Of a DNA stretch of 64,000 bases, positions 25,046 to 33,459 are shown one piece after another. The stretch is from assembly GCF_900111175.1 (NCBI RefSeq), contig NZ_FOGI01000005.1, forward strand, positions 1 through 64,000, read 5' to 3'. The notes beneath the pieces were generated by a model, which saw only the letters and a list, made by a program, of their open reading frames with translations, made no database searches and had not been told where the DNA came from. The stretch's first letter is position 1. Each line of letters opens with the position of its first letter. Source of the stretch: Actinokineospora terrae. Lineage in GTDB: Bacteria; Actinomycetota; Actinomycetes; Mycobacteriales; Pseudonocardiaceae. The position numbers and the translations under genes are program-made.

Positions 25046-26002
25046 GTGACTGTGTCCACAGCGCGACAGAGGGTGGCTGAACCACTCCCGTTGGACGACC
25101 CGAGGCGCGCGGACAGGCTCTGGCGCCGTCCTGTCGACATCGAACTCCGTGACGCTTACCTGCTCCGGTTGGGCTGGTCGGCGCCGCCCAAGCCGACTTT
25201 GGACACACTCATCGCCCTGCACCAGGCACAAACCGCTCTAGTGCCTTACGAGGTCGTGTGGATTGCCTTGGGCGAAGAGCGCACGGTAGAGCCGCTCGAC
25301 TCTGTCCGGTATGTAGTCGCTGGCCGCGGCGGTTACTGCTACCACCTGAATGGCGCGATGGCATGCCTCTTGGACTGGCTCGGCTTCGACGTCCACTGGC
25401 GCGTTGGCGGTGTCCAGGGTCCACAGAAGGCCGGGCCCGTTGGCGCTAACAGCAACCACTTGACGATCGAGGTTCACGGCCTGCCGAGTCCCTCATCGCC
25501 GGACGGGGTGTGGTTGGTCGACACCGGGATCGGTGACGCGCTGCACGGGCCGCTGCCTCTTGTGGCGGGCAAGTACCGGCAGCACCCGATGGAGTTCGGA
25601 CTACGCCCCTCCGACGTCGTCCCCGGCGGCTGGCGCTTCGACCACGACGAGTGGGCGCGCTGCCCGGGCATGGACTACGCGCCCTATGAGGCCACGGTCG
25701 AGGACTTCCTCGTCGAGCACGAGAACCAGTCCACGAGTCCTGACTCGGGGTTCGTGCGCGTAGTCGCCTTGTGTCGACGCGACGGAGACAGCGCCACCGT
25801 GTTGCGTGGTCTCCGGTTGCTCCACCACAGCGCGGAAGGCGACGAGCACCACGACATCGGTAGCGCGGCCGAGTACTTCGCCACGCTCGCCGACGTCTTC
25901 CACCTACCGCTGTCCGATGTGGACGACGACCGCAAGGCGGCTCTCTACCGCGAGGTGGTCGCGAAGCACGAGGAGTTCGTGCGTCAGTCCGCTCAGCAGT
26001 AG
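25046..26002 (+). CDS. arylamine N-acetyltransferase-family protein
   Basis: 318-aa member of the NAT family, about 35 residues longer than typical. The catalytic triad is readable: Cys98 in GRGGYCYHLNG, His138 in SNHLTIEV and Asp159 in LVDTGIGD. The usual Phe of the DVGFG motif is replaced (DTGIG). The family acetylates aromatic amines or hydrazines with acetyl-CoA; the natural substrate here is unknown, and CoA ester chemistry would fit the neighbours menE and menB. GTG 25046 follows GAGGAG by 7 nt; GTG 25043 and 25052 are alternatives. It is convergent with menB, 5 bp away. Confidence 0.85.
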   Translation: MTVSTARQRVAEPLPLDDPRRADRLWRRPVDIELRDAYLLRLGWSAPPKPTLDTLIALHQAQTALVPYEVVWIALGEERTVEPLDSVRYVVAGRGGYCYHLNGAMACLLDWLGFDVHWRVGGVQGPQKAGPVGANSNHLTIEVHGLPSPSSPDGVWLVDTGIGDALHGPLPLVAGKYRQHPMEFGLRPSDVVPGGWRFDHDEWARCPGMDYAPYEATVEDFLVEHENQSTSPDSGFVRVVALCRRDGDSATVLRGLRLLHHSAEGDEHHDIGSAAEYFATLADVFHLPLSDVDDDRKAALYREVVAKHEEFVRQSAQQ

Positions 26003-26007
26003 TCCGC

Positions 26008-26919
26008 TCAGTAGTAGTACGGGAAGCGGGACCAGTCCGGGTCCCGCTTCTCCAGGAACGAGTCCCTGCCCTCGACGGCCTCGTCGGTCATGTACGCGAG
26101 CCGGGTCGTCTCACCGGCGAACACCTGCTGCCCGATCAGGCCGTCGTCGATGGCGTTGAACGCGAACTTGAGCATCCGCTGCGCCGTCGGCGACTTGCCG
26201 TTGATCTCCCGCGCCCACTGCAGCGCGGTCTCCTCCAACTCCGCGTGCGGCACGGCCTCGTTGACCGCGCCCATCCGGACCATGTCCTCGGCGCTGTAGG
26301 TGCGGCCCAGGAAGAAGATCTCCCGCGCGAACTTCTGCCCGACCTGCCTGGCCAGGTACGCCGAGCCGAACCCGCCGTCGAAGCTGCCGACGTCGGCGTC
26401 GGTCTGCTTGAACCGGGCGTGCTCCAGGCTGGCCAGCGTCAGGTCGCAGGTCACGTGCAGGCTGTGCCCGCCACCGGCAGCCCAACCTGGCACGACAGCG
26501 ATAACGACCTTGGGCATGAACCGGATCAGTCGCTGCACCTCAAGGATGTGCAACCGTCCCGCGCGCGCGGGGTCCACCGTCTCCGATGTCTCCCCTGACG
26601 CGTACTGGTAGCCCGTACGACCACGGATGCGCTGGTCCCCACCGGAGCAGAACGCCCACCCGCCGTCGCGCGGCGACGGCCCGTTGCCGGTCAACAGCAC
26701 ACAACCGATGTCGGAACTCATCCGCGCGTGGTCGAGCGCGCGGTACAGCTCGTCGACGGTGTGCGGTCGGAACGCGTTGCGCACCTCGGGCCGGTCGAAC
26801 GCGATGCGCACCGCGCCGGTGTCCACCGCCCGGTGGTAGGTGATGTCGGTGAAGTCGAACCCGTCGACAGCACGCCACCGGGCCGGGTCGAACAGTTCGG
26901 AAACCTCGGGCTCAGCCAC
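26008..26919 (-). CDS. menB: 1,4-dihydroxy-2-naphthoyl-CoA synthase
   Basis: Crotonase-fold enzyme that cyclises o-succinylbenzoyl-CoA to 1,4-dihydroxy-2-naphthoyl-CoA. The protein is 303 aa. Diagnostic segments are FDRPEVRNAFRP, GGWAFCSGGDQRIRG and the oxyanion-hole region VPGWAAGGGHSLHVTCDL; the C-terminus ends RDPDWSRFPYYY. GTG 26919 is chosen on length and on a CATCCT hexamer seven bases upstream; the very long open frame upstream of it is antisense to menD and is not coding. It is divergent from the unknown gene at 26992, with 72 bp between. Confidence 0.95.
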   Translation of the reverse strand: MAEPEVSELFDPARWRAVDGFDFTDITYHRAVDTGAVRIAFDRPEVRNAFRPHTVDELYRALDHARMSSDIGCVLLTGNGPSPRDGGWAFCSGGDQRIRGRTGYQYASGETSETVDPARAGRLHILEVQRLIRFMPKVVIAVVPGWAAGGGHSLHVTCDLTLASLEHARFKQTDADVGSFDGGFGSAYLARQVGQKFAREIFFLGRTYSAEDMVRMGAVNEAVPHAELEETALQWAREINGKSPTAQRMLKFAFNAIDDGLIGQQVFAGETTRLAYMTDEAVEGRDSFLEKRDPDWSRFPYYY

Positions 26920-26991
26920 GCCGTCGAGGATGCCGGCGGGCCTGTGGACAGTCGTTCGCGGGGTTGGCCGTCGCCGTGTCAAGCTGGACTC

Positions 26992-28317
26992 GTGCACGAC
27001 CTGGACTCGGCCCTGGAGGTCATCCGCGCGCGTGATGACACCGCCGCGAAGCACGCGCACGCCCTCTGGCACGTCATGCGGGCCACCGCGGCCCACCCCA
27101 CCAAGGTCACCCGCTACGACGTGCAGCAGATGGTCTGGGGCACGCTCCCGCAGGCGCACCGCAGCCCCGGTGGCCAGGGCGCCTTCGACGACCTGCACCA
27201 GACCTGCGAGTCCTTCGCCGAGCTGCTCGCCCTGCTCGGCCACGACGGGTACGCCGAGGTCTGCCGGGCGCGGGAGACGCACACGATCCTGGACGCGGCC
27301 GAGGACGAGGACCGCTACCGGCGGCTGGTGGCCGCGGCGTGGCGCGCGTCCGGGGTGTGGCCGCCGGACACGCCGCTGATGACCTGGTCCGAGCACGGCG
27401 GCCCGATCGAGACGGCGCTGCACGCCGCGGCGGGCAGGCTGCTGGAGGAGGCGGTCGACGCGGGCACGCTGCCGGTCGGCGGCGGCGACGCGATGCGGGT
27501 CGGCCTGGTGATGCGGCTGCTGACCAGCCCGGAGAACGAGGGCGACGAGACCTGGTTCGTCCGGCTGCTCGACGAGCGGCTCGACGAGTGGACCCGCGGC
27601 CACGGCAGCCAGACCCGCCGCGAGCTGATGGTCCGGCTGCGCCCCGAGGTGCGCCGCGCCCCCGACAGCGACGGCGCGCAGCTGCCCGCGCTGAGCTACC
27701 TGCTGGCCCAGTGCCGCGAGCAGGGCGCCAGGTTGACCAGCAGCGGGTACCTGCCGACCACGCTGGTCAGCGAGCTGGTCGACCTGATGCCGACCTGCGC
27801 CGAGGTGGCCGCGACCGGGCGCAGCGAGTCGCAGTGGCCGCCGGTGAAGCTGCTGCGCGAGCTGTCCGCCGACTTCGGGCTCACCGCCCGCGCGGGCGCC
27901 CGCCTGCGGCTCACCGAGCAGGGCGCCGCGCTCGTCGACGACTCCGACTCGCTGCTGATGACGGTCGGCGAGCGGCTGGTCTCGCTGGAGCGCTCCGCGC
28001 TGGGCACGGTGCAGGAGGTGGTCTTCGCGGCGCTGCTGCTGGAGGACCGGATGTCGCCGAGCCGGGTTTTCGAGAAGGTGGCGTACGTGCTGGCCGAGGA
28101 GGGGTGGTCCGAGGCCGGTGGGGCCGACTTCGGTCCGACCAGGGCGGCCGAGGTGGGGTCCTGGTTCTTGCGCAGGCTCAGGGTGCTCGACGCTGTTGAC
28201 GCTGACTGGAACGCCCGCCGGGTAGGGCTGACTGACGCGGGCCGCGCTATCGCCCGCTGGAGCCTGCGCGCGCGGGTCTTGTTCCGGCACCGCCCGGATG
28301 ATCTGACCCTCGTATGA
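26992..28317 (+). CDS. conserved-looking protein of unknown function
   Basis: 441-aa soluble protein that I do not recognise. It is strongly charged and mostly helical, with no transmembrane segment, no signal peptide and no metal-binding cysteine pattern. The C-terminal part contains short LTEQGAALV and LTDAGRAIARWSLR elements that could belong to winged-helix folds. Codon use is normal for the genome. GTG 26992 has CAAGCT six bases upstream (partial -10 match) and no ribosome site. It lies between menB and menD. Confidence 0.8.
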   Translation: MHDLDSALEVIRARDDTAAKHAHALWHVMRATAAHPTKVTRYDVQQMVWGTLPQAHRSPGGQGAFDDLHQTCESFAELLALLGHDGYAEVCRARETHTILDAAEDEDRYRRLVAAAWRASGVWPPDTPLMTWSEHGGPIETALHAAAGRLLEEAVDAGTLPVGGGDAMRVGLVMRLLTSPENEGDETWFVRLLDERLDEWTRGHGSQTRRELMVRLRPEVRRAPDSDGAQLPALSYLLAQCREQGARLTSSGYLPTTLVSELVDLMPTCAEVAATGRSESQWPPVKLLRELSADFGLTARAGARLRLTEQGAALVDDSDSLLMTVGERLVSLERSALGTVQEVVFAALLLEDRMSPSRVFEKVAYVLAEEGWSEAGGADFGPTRAAEVGSWFLRRLRVLDAVDADWNARRVGLTDAGRAIARWSLRARVLFRHRPDDLTLV

Positions 28318-28635
28318 GCGTGGCATCGGAGGGGGCGAGTCCGACGCCCAGACAACCTGGGCGCGGGACCGGTGGCGGCCCGCGTGGTCGCGCTCCCATT
28401 TCCTTGCGCGCGCAAGGAAATCCGGCCGATCTTCGCCTACTTGGCGGGCGCCGGTTGCCCGTCGGGGCGGCGGCGGTGAAGGGTCGGGAGGCGGGTGGGT
28501 CGCCCGGCGTGCCGGTCGGGGGACCCCGGGCGGGTGTGACGGTGTTGGGAGAGGTGTGCCGGTGGGGGATGTAGCCGAACGGGAGTCGGTCGTGGGCGGG
28601 TGCGCGGTGGACGGTGCCGCCGGGATCGGGGTCCG
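28318..28635. other. non-coding region before menD
   Basis: 318 bp without a supportable gene. It holds the 24-bp palindrome at 28398-28421; downstream of that the plus strand becomes very G-rich up to the menD start. A frame overlapping the previous stop (28314-28574) has non-native codon use and was not accepted. Confidence 0.6.
28398..28421. promoter_or_regulatory. perfect 24-bp palindrome upstream of menD
   Basis: Each 12-base arm reads ATTTCCTTGCGC on its own strand, with no spacer. It is AT-richer than its surroundings and lies about 215 bp before menD. The absence of a loop favours a dimer-binding operator over a terminator, although a terminator for the upstream gene (stop at 28317) is possible. 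Confidence 0.6.
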
Positions 28636-30318
28636 GTGAACCCGTCCACCGCGATGGCCACCGTGGTGGTCGACGAGTTGGTGCGCAACGACGTGCGGCA
28701 GGTCGTGCTGTGCCCGGGGTCGCGCAACGCGCCGGTCGCGTTCGCGTTGTTCGAGGCGGCGAACCGCGGTGAGCTGACCCTGCACGTCCGGGTCGACGAG
28801 CGGTCTGCCGGGTACTTCGCGCTCGGCTTGGGGCGCGCTTCCGGTAGGCCCGCCGCGGTGGTCTGCACCTCTGGGACCGCGGTGGCGAACCTGCACCCGG
28901 CGGTCCTGGAGGCGCACCACTCCGGGGTGGGGCTGCTGCTGATCACCGCGGACCGGCCGCCGGAGCTGCACGGCACCGGCGCGAACCAGACCATCGACCA
29001 GCGCGGCATCTTCGGCAGCGCCGCGGTCACCGTGGACTTCCCGGTCGCCGAGCGGCGGGCCGGGCTGAACCCGGTCTGGCGCGGCCTGGTGTGCCGCGGG
29101 GTGGCCCGCGCCGAGACCGGGCGGCCGGTGCAGCTCAACATCCCGTTCCGCGAGCCGCTGGTGCCGACCTTCGGCGACGAGTGGCCGGACCAGTTGGTCG
29201 GCAGGCCGGGCGGCCTGCGCTGGACCACGTCGTCGGCGGCCCGCACGGTGCCGGGCAACCGGGTCGACTTCCCGCTGCCCGCGCGGACCCTCGTGGTGGT
29301 CGGCAGCGGCGACGCGGCCAGGGCGACCTCCGCCGCGAGCGTGGCCGCGAAGGCGGGCTGGCCGGTCGTCGCCGAGCCGGTCGGTGCCGCCGCGGCGATC
29401 GCGGGCGGTGCCCACGTGCTGCGCGGTGGCCCGCTGCTGCTCGGCACCGGCGCCCTGCCCGAGTCGCTGCAACCGGACGCGGTGGTCGTCGTCGGCAGAC
29501 CGACCCTGTCGCGCGGCGTGCGCGGGCTGATGGACCGGGTCCCGGTGTACGGCATCGGCGATCATCCACAGTGGACCGACCCGCAGTTCGTCGCCACCCA
29601 CGTGCGCGGCTGGCTCGACCAGGACGACCTGGTCCACGTCACCGGGCACGACCAGGGCTGGCTGGCCGGGTGGCAGGACGCCGAGGACGCCGCGGCCCAG
29701 GCGGTGGCCGCGCTGCTGGCCGCCGAGCCGTGGCCGACCGGGCTGCACGTCGCCAGGGACGTGGTCGCCGGGCTGCCGCCGGGCGCGACGCTGTTCCTCG
29801 GCTCGTCCAACACCGTCCGCGACGTCGACCTGATCGCCCGGCACCGGGTCGACCTCGCCGTGCACGCCAACCGCGGTGTCGCGGGCATCGACGGGAACCT
29901 GTCCACCGCGGCCGGGGTGTCGCTCGGCGGCGGCGCCCCGACGTACGCGCTCGTCGGCGACCTGACGTTCCTGCACGACGCGAACGGCCTGCTCATCGGC
30001 CCCGGCGAGCAGCGCCCCGACCTGACGATCGTGGTGCTCAACGACGACGGCGGCGGCATCTTCTCGCTGCTCGAACAGGGCGCTGCCGAGCACCGGGCGA
30101 GCTTCGAGCGGGTGTTCGGCACCCCGCACGGCGTCGACCTGGCCGCGCTCTGCCAGGCGCACGGCGTCAAGCACACCGAGGCCGCCACCGCCGCCGACCT
30201 GCGCCACGCCCTCGCCCCGGAGCCCGGCCTGCGCGTCGTGGAGGTCAGGGCGACCAGGGAAGGGCTGCGCGACCTGCACGCCCGGCTGCGCGCCGCGGTC
30301 AGCACCGCGATCGCGTGA
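28636..30318 (+). CDS. menD: 2-succinyl-5-enolpyruvyl-6-hydroxy-3-cyclohexene-1-carboxylate synthase
   Basis: Thiamine diphosphate enzyme joining isochorismate and 2-oxoglutarate in menaquinone synthesis; 560 aa. The N-terminal PYR domain begins with VVVDELVRNDVRQVVLCPGS and contains the catalytic glutamate in HVRVDERSAGY. The C-terminal PP domain has the ThDP/metal motif beginning GDLTFLHDANGLLIG and ending NDDGGGIFSLLEQ. GTG 28636 (MNPST) matches the N-terminus I recall for the mycobacterial enzyme. menC and menF are not in the window. Confidence 0.96.
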   Translation: MNPSTAMATVVVDELVRNDVRQVVLCPGSRNAPVAFALFEAANRGELTLHVRVDERSAGYFALGLGRASGRPAAVVCTSGTAVANLHPAVLEAHHSGVGLLLITADRPPELHGTGANQTIDQRGIFGSAAVTVDFPVAERRAGLNPVWRGLVCRGVARAETGRPVQLNIPFREPLVPTFGDEWPDQLVGRPGGLRWTTSSAARTVPGNRVDFPLPARTLVVVGSGDAARATSAASVAAKAGWPVVAEPVGAAAAIAGGAHVLRGGPLLLGTGALPESLQPDAVVVVGRPTLSRGVRGLMDRVPVYGIGDHPQWTDPQFVATHVRGWLDQDDLVHVTGHDQGWLAGWQDAEDAAAQAVAALLAAEPWPTGLHVARDVVAGLPPGATLFLGSSNTVRDVDLIARHRVDLAVHANRGVAGIDGNLSTAAGVSLGGGAPTYALVGDLTFLHDANGLLIGPGEQRPDLTIVVLNDDGGGIFSLLEQGAAEHRASFERVFGTPHGVDLAALCQAHGVKHTEAATAADLRHALAPEPGLRVVEVRATREGLRDLHARLRAAVSTAIA

Positions 30319-30337
30319 CGCCCGTGACCGGCCCGGA

Positions 30338-30343
30338 TACCCT
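30338..30343 (+). promoter_or_regulatory. -10 element for a leaderless transcript
   Basis: TACCCT, 7 nt before GTG 30351. Confidence 0.55.
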
Positions 30344-30350
30344 CCACCCC

Positions 30351-30821
30351 GTGGACGACCAACTCACCCGCCCGCAGCGCCGCCGTGCGGTGGCCGCGCT
30401 GGTGGCCATCGTCGTGGCGGGGGTGATCGCCGCGCTCGGGGTGCTGCTGGTGGTGGCCGCGGTCACCGAGGACGCCGCGATCGAGCGGTACACCGGCAAC
30501 GCGAACGCCGACGTGGTGAGCGTGTCGTTCAGCCGAACCCTGGTCCGGTTCCAGACCCCGGACGGCGCCGAGCACCTGCCCAGCGTGGGTGTCCTCTACC
30601 CGGAGGCGCTGGAGGAGGGGCAGGTCGTGCGGGTCGAGTACGACCAGCGCAACCCGGACCTGGTGCGGGTGGCCGGGCGCGGTGCCGCGCTGACGATCCT
30701 GCCGGTCAGCACGGCCGTGTTGGGCGTGTGGGTGGTGGCGGGCGGGTTCCTCTACTGGCTGCGACGGCAGGGTCCCCTGAACGTGCGGCGGCTGCGCCCC
30801 CGGCGGCGGATCCGGCTATGA
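30351..30821 (+). CDS. membrane protein with DUF3592-like extracytoplasmic domain
   Basis: 156-aa protein with a transmembrane helix at each end (about 14-38 and 115-137) and a small beta-rich domain between them (TLVRFQTPDGAEHLPSVGVL, then GQVVRVEYDQRNPDLVRV), the DUF3592 layout. Start GTG 30351 has TACCCT seven bases upstream. It follows menD by 32 bp. As I recall it, M. tuberculosis also has a membrane protein gene right after menD, so a link to menaquinone or the envelope is possible but unproven. Confidence 0.78.
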   Translation: MDDQLTRPQRRRAVAALVAIVVAGVIAALGVLLVVAAVTEDAAIERYTGNANADVVSVSFSRTLVRFQTPDGAEHLPSVGVLYPEALEEGQVVRVEYDQRNPDLVRVAGRGAALTILPVSTAVLGVWVVAGGFLYWLRRQGPLNVRRLRPRRRIRL

Positions 30822-30850
30822 CACTTCTCCGCGATTTCGGCGTTCAGGTG

Positions 30851-30856
30851 TAACAT
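30851..30856 (+). promoter_or_regulatory. -10 element for leaderless paaA
   Basis: TAACAT, 7 nt before GTG 30864. Confidence 0.6.
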
Positions 30857-30863
30857 CGGCGGT

Positions 30864-31793
30864 GTGCAGAGCCGAGAGCTGGACCAGTTCGAGCAGACCG
30901 TGGCCGCCGACCACCGGGTCGAGCCGCGGGACTGGATGCCGGACGGCTACCGGGCCACCCTGGTCCGCCAGATCGCCCAGCACGCGCACTCCGAGATCAT
31001 CGGGATGCAGCCGGAGGGCAACTGGATCAGCCGGGCGCCCTCGCTGCGCCGCAAGGCGATCCTGCTGGCCAAGGTGCAGGACGAGGCCGGGCACGGCCTC
31101 TACCTCTACGCCGCGGCCGAGACGCTGGGCGCGGACCGGGCCGAGCTGACCGAGAAGCTGATCGCCGGTCGGCAGAAGTACTCCTCGATCTTCAACTACC
31201 CCACGCTGACCTACGCCGACGTGGGCGTCATCGGCTGGCTGGTCGACGGCGCCGCGATCTGCAACCAGGTACCGCTGTGCCGCACCTCTTACGGCCCGTA
31301 CGCGCGTGCGATGATCCGGGTCTGCAAGGAGGAGTCCTTCCACCAGCGGCAGGGTTATGAGCTGCTGATGACCATGATGAGCGGCACCGAGCAGCAGCGG
31401 GCGATGGTGCAGGAGTCGGTCGACCGCTGGTGGTGGCCGTCGCTGATGATGTTCGGCCCGCCGGACGCGGAGAGCTCCAATACCGAGCAGTCGATGCTGT
31501 GGCGGATCAAGCGGCACACCAACGACGAGCTGCGCCAGCGGTTCGTGGACATGTCGGTGCCGCAGGCGGCGAAGCTGGGCGTCACGCTGCCCGACCCGCA
31601 CCTGGTGTGGAACGCCGAGCGCGGCCACCACGACTTCGGCGAGATCGACTGGACCGAGTTCTGGCAGGTCGTGAAGGGCGACGGGCCGTGCAACGCGCAG
31701 CGGGTCGAGCACCGGCGCAAGGCGCACGAGGACGGCGCGTGGGTTCGCGAGGCCGCGACGGCATACGCGCGCAAGAAGGAGCAGGCGGCATGA
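30864..31793 (+). CDS. paaA: phenylacetyl-CoA 1,2-epoxidase subunit PaaA
   Basis: Catalytic diiron subunit of the multicomponent oxygenase that epoxidises the ring of phenylacetyl-CoA. The protein is 309 aa, the same length as the E. coli subunit. Iron-ligand segments are [16 protein letters not shown] (39-54) and [12 protein letters not shown] (71-82). GTG 30864 has TAACAT seven bases upstream and no ribosome site. It heads a compact operon, paaABCDE; the stop overlaps paaB by 4 nt (ATGA). Downstream ring-opening genes (paaG, paaZ, paaJ) and paaK are not in the window. Confidence 0.96.
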   Translation: MQSRELDQFEQTVAADHRVEPRDWMPDGYRATLVRQIAQHAHSEIIGMQPEGNWISRAPSLRRKAILLAKVQDEAGHGLYLYAAAETLGADRAELTEKLIAGRQKYSSIFNYPTLTYADVGVIGWLVDGAAICNQVPLCRTSYGPYARAMIRVCKEESFHQRQGYELLMTMMSGTEQQRAMVQESVDRWWWPSLMMFGPPDAESSNTEQSMLWRIKRHTNDELRQRFVDMSVPQAAKLGVTLPDPHLVWNAERGHHDFGEIDWTEFWQVVKGDGPCNAQRVEHRRKAHEDGAWVREAATAYARKKEQAA

Positions 31794-32077
31794 CCAGGTC
31801 TTCCTGGCCCCTCTATGAGGTCTTCGTGCGGGGTAAGCGCGGGCTCAACCACGTGCACGTCGGTTCGCTGCACGCCCCCGACGACGAGATGGCACTACGC
31901 AACGCGCGCGACCTCTACACCCGGCGCAACGAGGGCGTGAGCATCTGGGTCGTGAAGGCGGAGTCCATCACCGCCTCTAGCCCGGACGAGAAGGACCCGT
32001 TCTTCGCGCCCAGCGGCGACAAGGTCTACCGCCACCCCACGTTCTACGCGATCCCCGAGGACGTCCCGCACCTCTAA
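31790..32077 (+). CDS. paaB: phenylacetyl-CoA 1,2-epoxidase subunit PaaB
   Basis: Small structural subunit, 95 aa, that bridges the PaaAC units. Family features are [20 protein letters not shown] at the N-terminus and the ending with [21 protein letters not shown] 31790 overlaps the paaA stop and is preceded by GAAGGAG. paaC follows after 12 bp. Confidence 0.95.
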   Translation: MTRSSWPLYEVFVRGKRGLNHVHVGSLHAPDDEMALRNARDLYTRRNEGVSIWVVKAESITASSPDEKDPFFAPSGDKVYRHPTFYAIPEDVPHL

Positions 32078-32089
32078 GAACGGAACCGC

Positions 32090-32974
32090 ATGGACAACGC
32101 CTACGACGGCCTCACCGACGCGGGCGAGGAGAAGCACTGGGCGTTCGGCACAGGCTTCACCGACGCCCTCACCGGCGTCGGCCGCGACATCCCCGCCGTC
32201 GACCGGGAAGCCCTCACCGCGTACTGCCTCATGCTCGGCGACGACGCGCTCGTCTACTCGCAGCGCCTCGCCGAGTGGTGCTCGCGCGCGCCCGAACTGG
32301 AAGAGGACGTCGCGCTGGCCAACATCGCCCTCGACCTGCTGGGCCAGGCCAGGCTGCTGCTCTCCCGGGCCGCCGAGGTCGAGGACGCGGGCCGCGACGA
32401 GGACGCACTGGCCTACCTGCGCGACGAACGCGCCTTCCGCAACGTCCGGCTCGCCGAGATCGACTGCGGCCCGGGGCCCGGCGGCGACTTCGGCACCACG
32501 ATCGCCCGGCTGCTGGTGTTCTCGACCTGGCGGCTCGCGCTCTTCCAGCGGCTGGCGGGGTCAGCGGACCCGGTGCTGGCCGCCGTCGCCGCCAAGGGTG
32601 TGAAGGAGTTGGCGTACCACCGCGACCACGCGGCCCAGTGGGTCTTGCGGCTCGCGGGCGGCACGGAGTACTCGCGCGAGCGGATCGTCGAGGGTCTGGC
32701 CAAGGTGTGGGCGTTCACCGACGAGCTCTTCGCCACGCATCCCGTCGAGGCTGCCTTGCCCGGTGTCGCGGTCGACCCCGCCGAGCTCCGCGCGGAGTTC
32801 GACCAGGTCATCGGCACCGTGCTGACCGCGGCTGGCCTCGACCTCCCCGAGACCAGGCAGGTCGCGCCCCTGGCGGGCCAGTCCGGCCGCGACGGCATCC
32901 ACACCGAGGCGATGGGCTTCCTGCTCGCGGAGATGCAGCACATCGCCCGCTCGATGCCGGGAGCGGTCTGGTGA
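32090..32974 (+). CDS. paaC: phenylacetyl-CoA 1,2-epoxidase subunit PaaC
   Basis: Structural ferritin-like partner of PaaA, 294 aa, longer than the E. coli protein because of an N-terminal extension of about 35 residues. Typical segments are LMLGDDALVYSQRLAEWCSR, NIALDLLGQARLLL, and KELAYHRDHAAQWVLRLAGG. ATG 32090 follows AAGAACGGAA. The stop overlaps paaD by 4 nt (GTGA). Confidence 0.94.
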   Translation: MDNAYDGLTDAGEEKHWAFGTGFTDALTGVGRDIPAVDREALTAYCLMLGDDALVYSQRLAEWCSRAPELEEDVALANIALDLLGQARLLLSRAAEVEDAGRDEDALAYLRDERAFRNVRLAEIDCGPGPGGDFGTTIARLLVFSTWRLALFQRLAGSADPVLAAVAAKGVKELAYHRDHAAQWVLRLAGGTEYSRERIVEGLAKVWAFTDELFATHPVEAALPGVAVDPAELRAEFDQVIGTVLTAAGLDLPETRQVAPLAGQSGRDGIHTEAMGFLLAEMQHIARSMPGAVW

Positions 32975-33459
32975 CCGCCCGGCAGGTGGCCGAGCAGGTG
33001 CTCGACCCCGAGCTGCCGGTGCTGACCTTGGCCGACCTCGGGGTGCTGCGGGACGTGCGGGAGGACGGTGGCCGGGTGACGGTGACGATCACGCCGACCT
33101 ACTCCGGGTGCCCCGCCATGGACGAGATGCGCGCCGACCTGGTGTCCCGGCTGACCGAGGCCGGGTACGCCGACGTCGAGGTCCGCACGGTGCTGCACCC
33201 GGCGTGGACGACGGACTGGATCAGCGAGGACGGGCTGCGCAAGCTGGCCGACCACGGGATCGCGCCGCCGCAGCGGATCGGGCCGCACGCGGTGGGGCCG
33301 GTGCCGCTGAACCTGGAGCCGCCGTCGCGGCGCGTGCCGTGCCCGCTGTGCGGATCGATCCGGACCACTGAGCTGTCGCGGTTCGGGTCGACCGCGTGCA
33401 AGGCCCTGCGCCGGTGCGAGGACTGCCGGGAACCGTTCGAGCAGATCAAGGAACTGTGA
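32971..33459 (+). CDS. paaD: 1,2-phenylacetyl-CoA epoxidase-associated protein PaaD
   Basis: 162-aa protein of the MIP18/DUF59 family, thought to help assemble the iron-sulfur or diiron centre of the epoxidase. The N-terminal domain has LDPELPVLTLADLGVLRDVR and TPTYSGCPAM (Cys47). The C-terminal tail is a probable metal site with CPLC (124-127), Cys143 and CEDC (149-152). GTG 32971 overlaps paaC, and the stop overlaps paaE (GTGA). Confidence 0.93.
   Translation: MTARQVAEQVLDPELPVLTLADLGVLRDVREDGGRVTVTITPTYSGCPAMDEMRADLVSRLTEAGYADVEVRTVLHPAWTTDWISEDGLRKLADHGIAPPQRIGPHAVGPVPLNLEPPSRRVPCPLCGSIRTTELSRFGSTACKALRRCEDCREPFEQIKEL

Noticed and set aside
28314..28574. 86-codon frame overlapping the previous stop by ATGA before menD
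   Set aside because: Many codons end in A or T (AGA, CAA, ATT, CTA), it spans the 24-bp palindrome, and it has no recognisable domain.
26920..30279. Very long minus-strand open frame upstream of and continuous with menB
   Set aside because: It runs antisense through menD and the unknown gene at 26992. It reflects high GC content; the encoded Arg/Pro/Gly-rich sequence has no family character.
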